NCBI RefSeq assembly: GCF_006968745.1
Contig: NZ_CP030118.1
Location: 6,530,284-6,594,283, forward strand
DNA length: 64,000 nt
Direction: 5' to 3'
Source of the DNA: Brasilonema sennae CENA114
GTDB taxonomy: Bacteria; Cyanobacteriota; Cyanobacteriia; Cyanobacteriales; Nostocaceae
The notes below the pieces were generated by a model. That model saw nothing but the letters and a program-made list of their open reading frames with translations, made no database searches and was not told the origin of the DNA. The translations under genes and the position numbers were made by a program. This document shows, in pieces, positions 62,310 to 64,000 of the stretch (position 1 is the stretch's first letter; every line of letters starts with the position of its first letter).

Positions 62310-63893
62310 TTAAGCAATCATTTGATTTTCAAAACTGCCTAGCTGACTTGCTAGTAGTGGATTGTCCGTACCATAAACTTGAGATAGCTTTCCGGTTTGA
62401 GCTAAGATGGTTCGCACATCTGTGTTAGAGATTTCAGCGAGGTTACGCCCTTGGGCGATCGCAATTGCAGCAGCAATCCCGACTCCCTGCCCCACACCAC
62501 AATTGAATTCCACAATTCTCCCAGCAGAAGAGGCATACCCCACAAATCCAGAAGCTGGACTAATAACTGCTAGGTTAGGTACATTTTTAATCAAAGCGTG
62601 CTGGATGCCAATATTGAACAAAGGCGGGTTCAGAAATGCAAAATCGTTAAAACCTTTACCAGCAGCTCTTTCATCTAAGCCAGTAATACCGCCACGAATA
62701 TCAAAATGGTAACCAAATGTTCCCAAAGCTTGACTTTGTGGCACACCACCTGCAAGCATCTCAGAACCACTTAGGGGATCAACTGCCCCTGTAATATTAC
62801 CAGCATGACGAATATAAAGTTCTTCTACAGGCTTCACCTGACTCGCGCCAATGCTTTCAAACCACTTTCTCACAAATAGCATTTCACTCAGCATTTGTGA
62901 TGTTGGCTTGGATTTAGCGCGTGCTAAAGTTTCTGCTTGGTCAGCATTTACTTTATATAACAGTGCATTCCAAAACAACCTCCCCTGAGACAAAACAGCT
63001 ATATTACCGTTGTCAAGCATGGTACCACTAGATGCTAAGGACACAGGAGTACCTCGGAAAGCATGGTAGGCTATGGAGAGAGCTTTGGTGCGAACGTCGA
63101 TATAATCTTGACCTGCAAACATTGTTTTGAGCTTGCCTGCAGAATCAACCAGATTTTTTCTCAGTTCATTTGCTCTTGCTGGATCTCCGCCTGCAGCAAC
63201 ATTTAACCATTTTTGAGCTTCAGTATCTGCTGTATTGGTGAAGCGTTTAAGATATTGAAACTCTACATTTTTGAGTCTTTCAATACTCAGCCCTTGAGTT
63301 TCAAAGACTAAAGTCACTGCTAGTTCTGAGTCAGGTAAGCCAAAGGTTTCAAACCCCTTAAGTTTTTTTACTCCAGCCGCTTGCGCCAACTCTGCATTCA
63401 CAGTGCAGTCAATAAACTGTTTGCCCGCATAGGTTTCACCTTTAGTCAATCCAATAGCAGTAATTTTCTGTCCTTCTTTAATTACAGACTTAATTTCAAT
63501 ATCACTTATAATATCTGCACGTACCTCTTGCAACATTGCTCGCAAAGCACTATCTGCCTTAACAGGATCAAGAGCAATAAGCGCTACACCAGCTCGTTTC
63601 AAAAATTCCTTGTAGATAGCGGCTGGATCACCAAAAGTATCTAAATTACGTGATTGACGAATCGCAGCAGGAACTGCAGAACGGTCAAGATAACACAATC
63701 CACCGCGTACTAAATGACCTCCAATTCCTAATTTAGAATTTCCTTTTAACAGTAGCAAAGTCCGTGGAAGTTGATTTTTTTGACGGTTGTATTCGCGTGC
63801 TGCACATACTAGAGCGAGAATACCAGGAACTTCGTCTCCGAAGCAAATAATGTCATACGTGCTAGTTATGGTAGGAACTTTAACCTCAGGCAT
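62310..63893 (-). CDS. FAD-dependent oxidoreductase
   Basis: 527 aa. The N-terminal Rossmann motif is modified (CFGDEVPGILALVCAARE) and followed by GIGGHLVRGGLCYLDR. C-terminal FLNPPLFNIGIQHALIKNVPNLAVISPASGFVG and GVGQGVGIAAAIAIAQGRNL are the second FAD-binding part, as in FAD_oxidored-type proteins of bacteria. Substrate unknown. With the gluconolactonase-like gene next to it, sugar or sugar-acid oxidation is possible (inference). Confidence 0.82.
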   Translation of the reverse strand: MPEVKVPTITSTYDIICFGDEVPGILALVCAAREYNRQKNQLPRTLLLLKGNSKLGIGGHLVRGGLCYLDRSAVPAAIRQSRNLDTFGDPAAIYKEFLKRAGVALIALDPVKADSALRAMLQEVRADIISDIEIKSVIKEGQKITAIGLTKGETYAGKQFIDCTVNAELAQAAGVKKLKGFETFGLPDSELAVTLVFETQGLSIERLKNVEFQYLKRFTNTADTEAQKWLNVAAGGDPARANELRKNLVDSAGKLKTMFAGQDYIDVRTKALSIAYHAFRGTPVSLASSGTMLDNGNIAVLSQGRLFWNALLYKVNADQAETLARAKSKPTSQMLSEMLFVRKWFESIGASQVKPVEELYIRHAGNITGAVDPLSGSEMLAGGVPQSQALGTFGYHFDIRGGITGLDERAAGKGFNDFAFLNPPLFNIGIQHALIKNVPNLAVISPASGFVGYASSAGRIVEFNCGVGQGVGIAAAIAIAQGRNLAEISNTDVRTILAQTGKLSQVYGTDNPLLASQLGSFENQMIA

Positions 63894-64000
63894 AGATTTT
63901 CTGCTTAACCCTCAATGATGTAAGATTTGATTTTCTAGATAAAGTCAACAATATTACCTCTTGTCATTCCAGAAATAAATCGGTACCTGTTAGGGTACTT

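Overview
The window is chromosomal DNA of a filamentous, probably heterocyst-forming (Nostocales-type) cyanobacterium. The evidence is petM of the cytochrome b6f complex, a ycf39-type gene, an nblR-type regulator, the minC-minD-minE order, hopanoid genes, a PEP-CTERM protein, TIR-GUN4 and TPR-CHAT genes, frequent HIP1 octamers (GCGATCGC), heptamer STRR repeats (AATGACT-, TTCTGAC- and AGTTATC-type), and remnants of xisH/xisI. It cannot be assigned to species from the sequence alone.

Layout. 1-11.6 kb is mostly housekeeping: ada, a Uma2 protein, moeB-rhodanese with a JAB/MPN isopeptidase, a sterol-desaturase-type hydroxylase, DUF4112, an orphan livF, a PEP-CTERM protein, a bacterial-type ferredoxin, a J-domain/TPR gene overlapping hisZ, and an inositol monophosphatase. 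11.6-17.3 kb is accessory: a TIR-GUN4 fusion, a truncated REP-associated transposase between direct repeats, a PIN-domain gene pair, and a decaying operon of a TPR-CHAT gene, a small gene and a coiled-coil membrane protein; the first two carry in-frame TGA codons. 17.3-24.2 kb has a two-TM protein (paralogue at 25.7 kb), a DUF1537 kinase, minCDE, a 1-kb repeat mosaic, tRNA-Ser(GGA), a plant-type ferredoxin whose coding sequence has absorbed a repeat, and a nuclease-like lipoprotein. 24.2-26.7 kb holds relics (xisH/xisI, an IS4-type transposase, Uma2) and a DUF3011 protein. 26.7-35 kb carries a dynamin/Era-like GTPase, tpiA, folP, an SPFH protein, groEL with a perfect CIRCE operator and a good terminator, and a WecA-type transferase. 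35-40 kb is a hopanoid/triterpenoid group (hpnK, ferritin-like protein, hpnJ, squalene/phytoene synthase-like). At 40.9 kb an isolated, strongly translated-looking 88-codon ORF ends in a Cys-rich tail and resembles a RiPP precursor. 41.5-56.9 kb includes a TpsA-like adhesin, lpdA, trpC, a methyltransferase, nblR, nadK, ycf39, petM, pdxA, a phosphorylase, a DUF1902/HicA pair and an MFS exporter. 56.9-61.4 kb is repeat-rich and contains the scar of a lost Hen1-Pnkp RNA-repair operon and a complete-looking IS4-family element with perfect 30-bp inverted repeats. 61.4-63.9 kb has an SMP-30 protein and an FAD oxidoreductase.

Main points. (1) The start of hen1 and the end of pnkp are fused at a perfect hairpin, a relic of an RNA-repair system. 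(2) The 14.9-17.3 kb operon is a candidate CHAT-linked system in decay. (3) The Cys-tailed peptide at 40.9 kb is the best candidate for something undescribed. (4) Small dispersed repeats are active throughout: a 154-bp MITE has a visible TTTAT duplication, and repeat modules appear in frame inside at least three genes. All function calls come from motifs recognised by eye; no database search was run.
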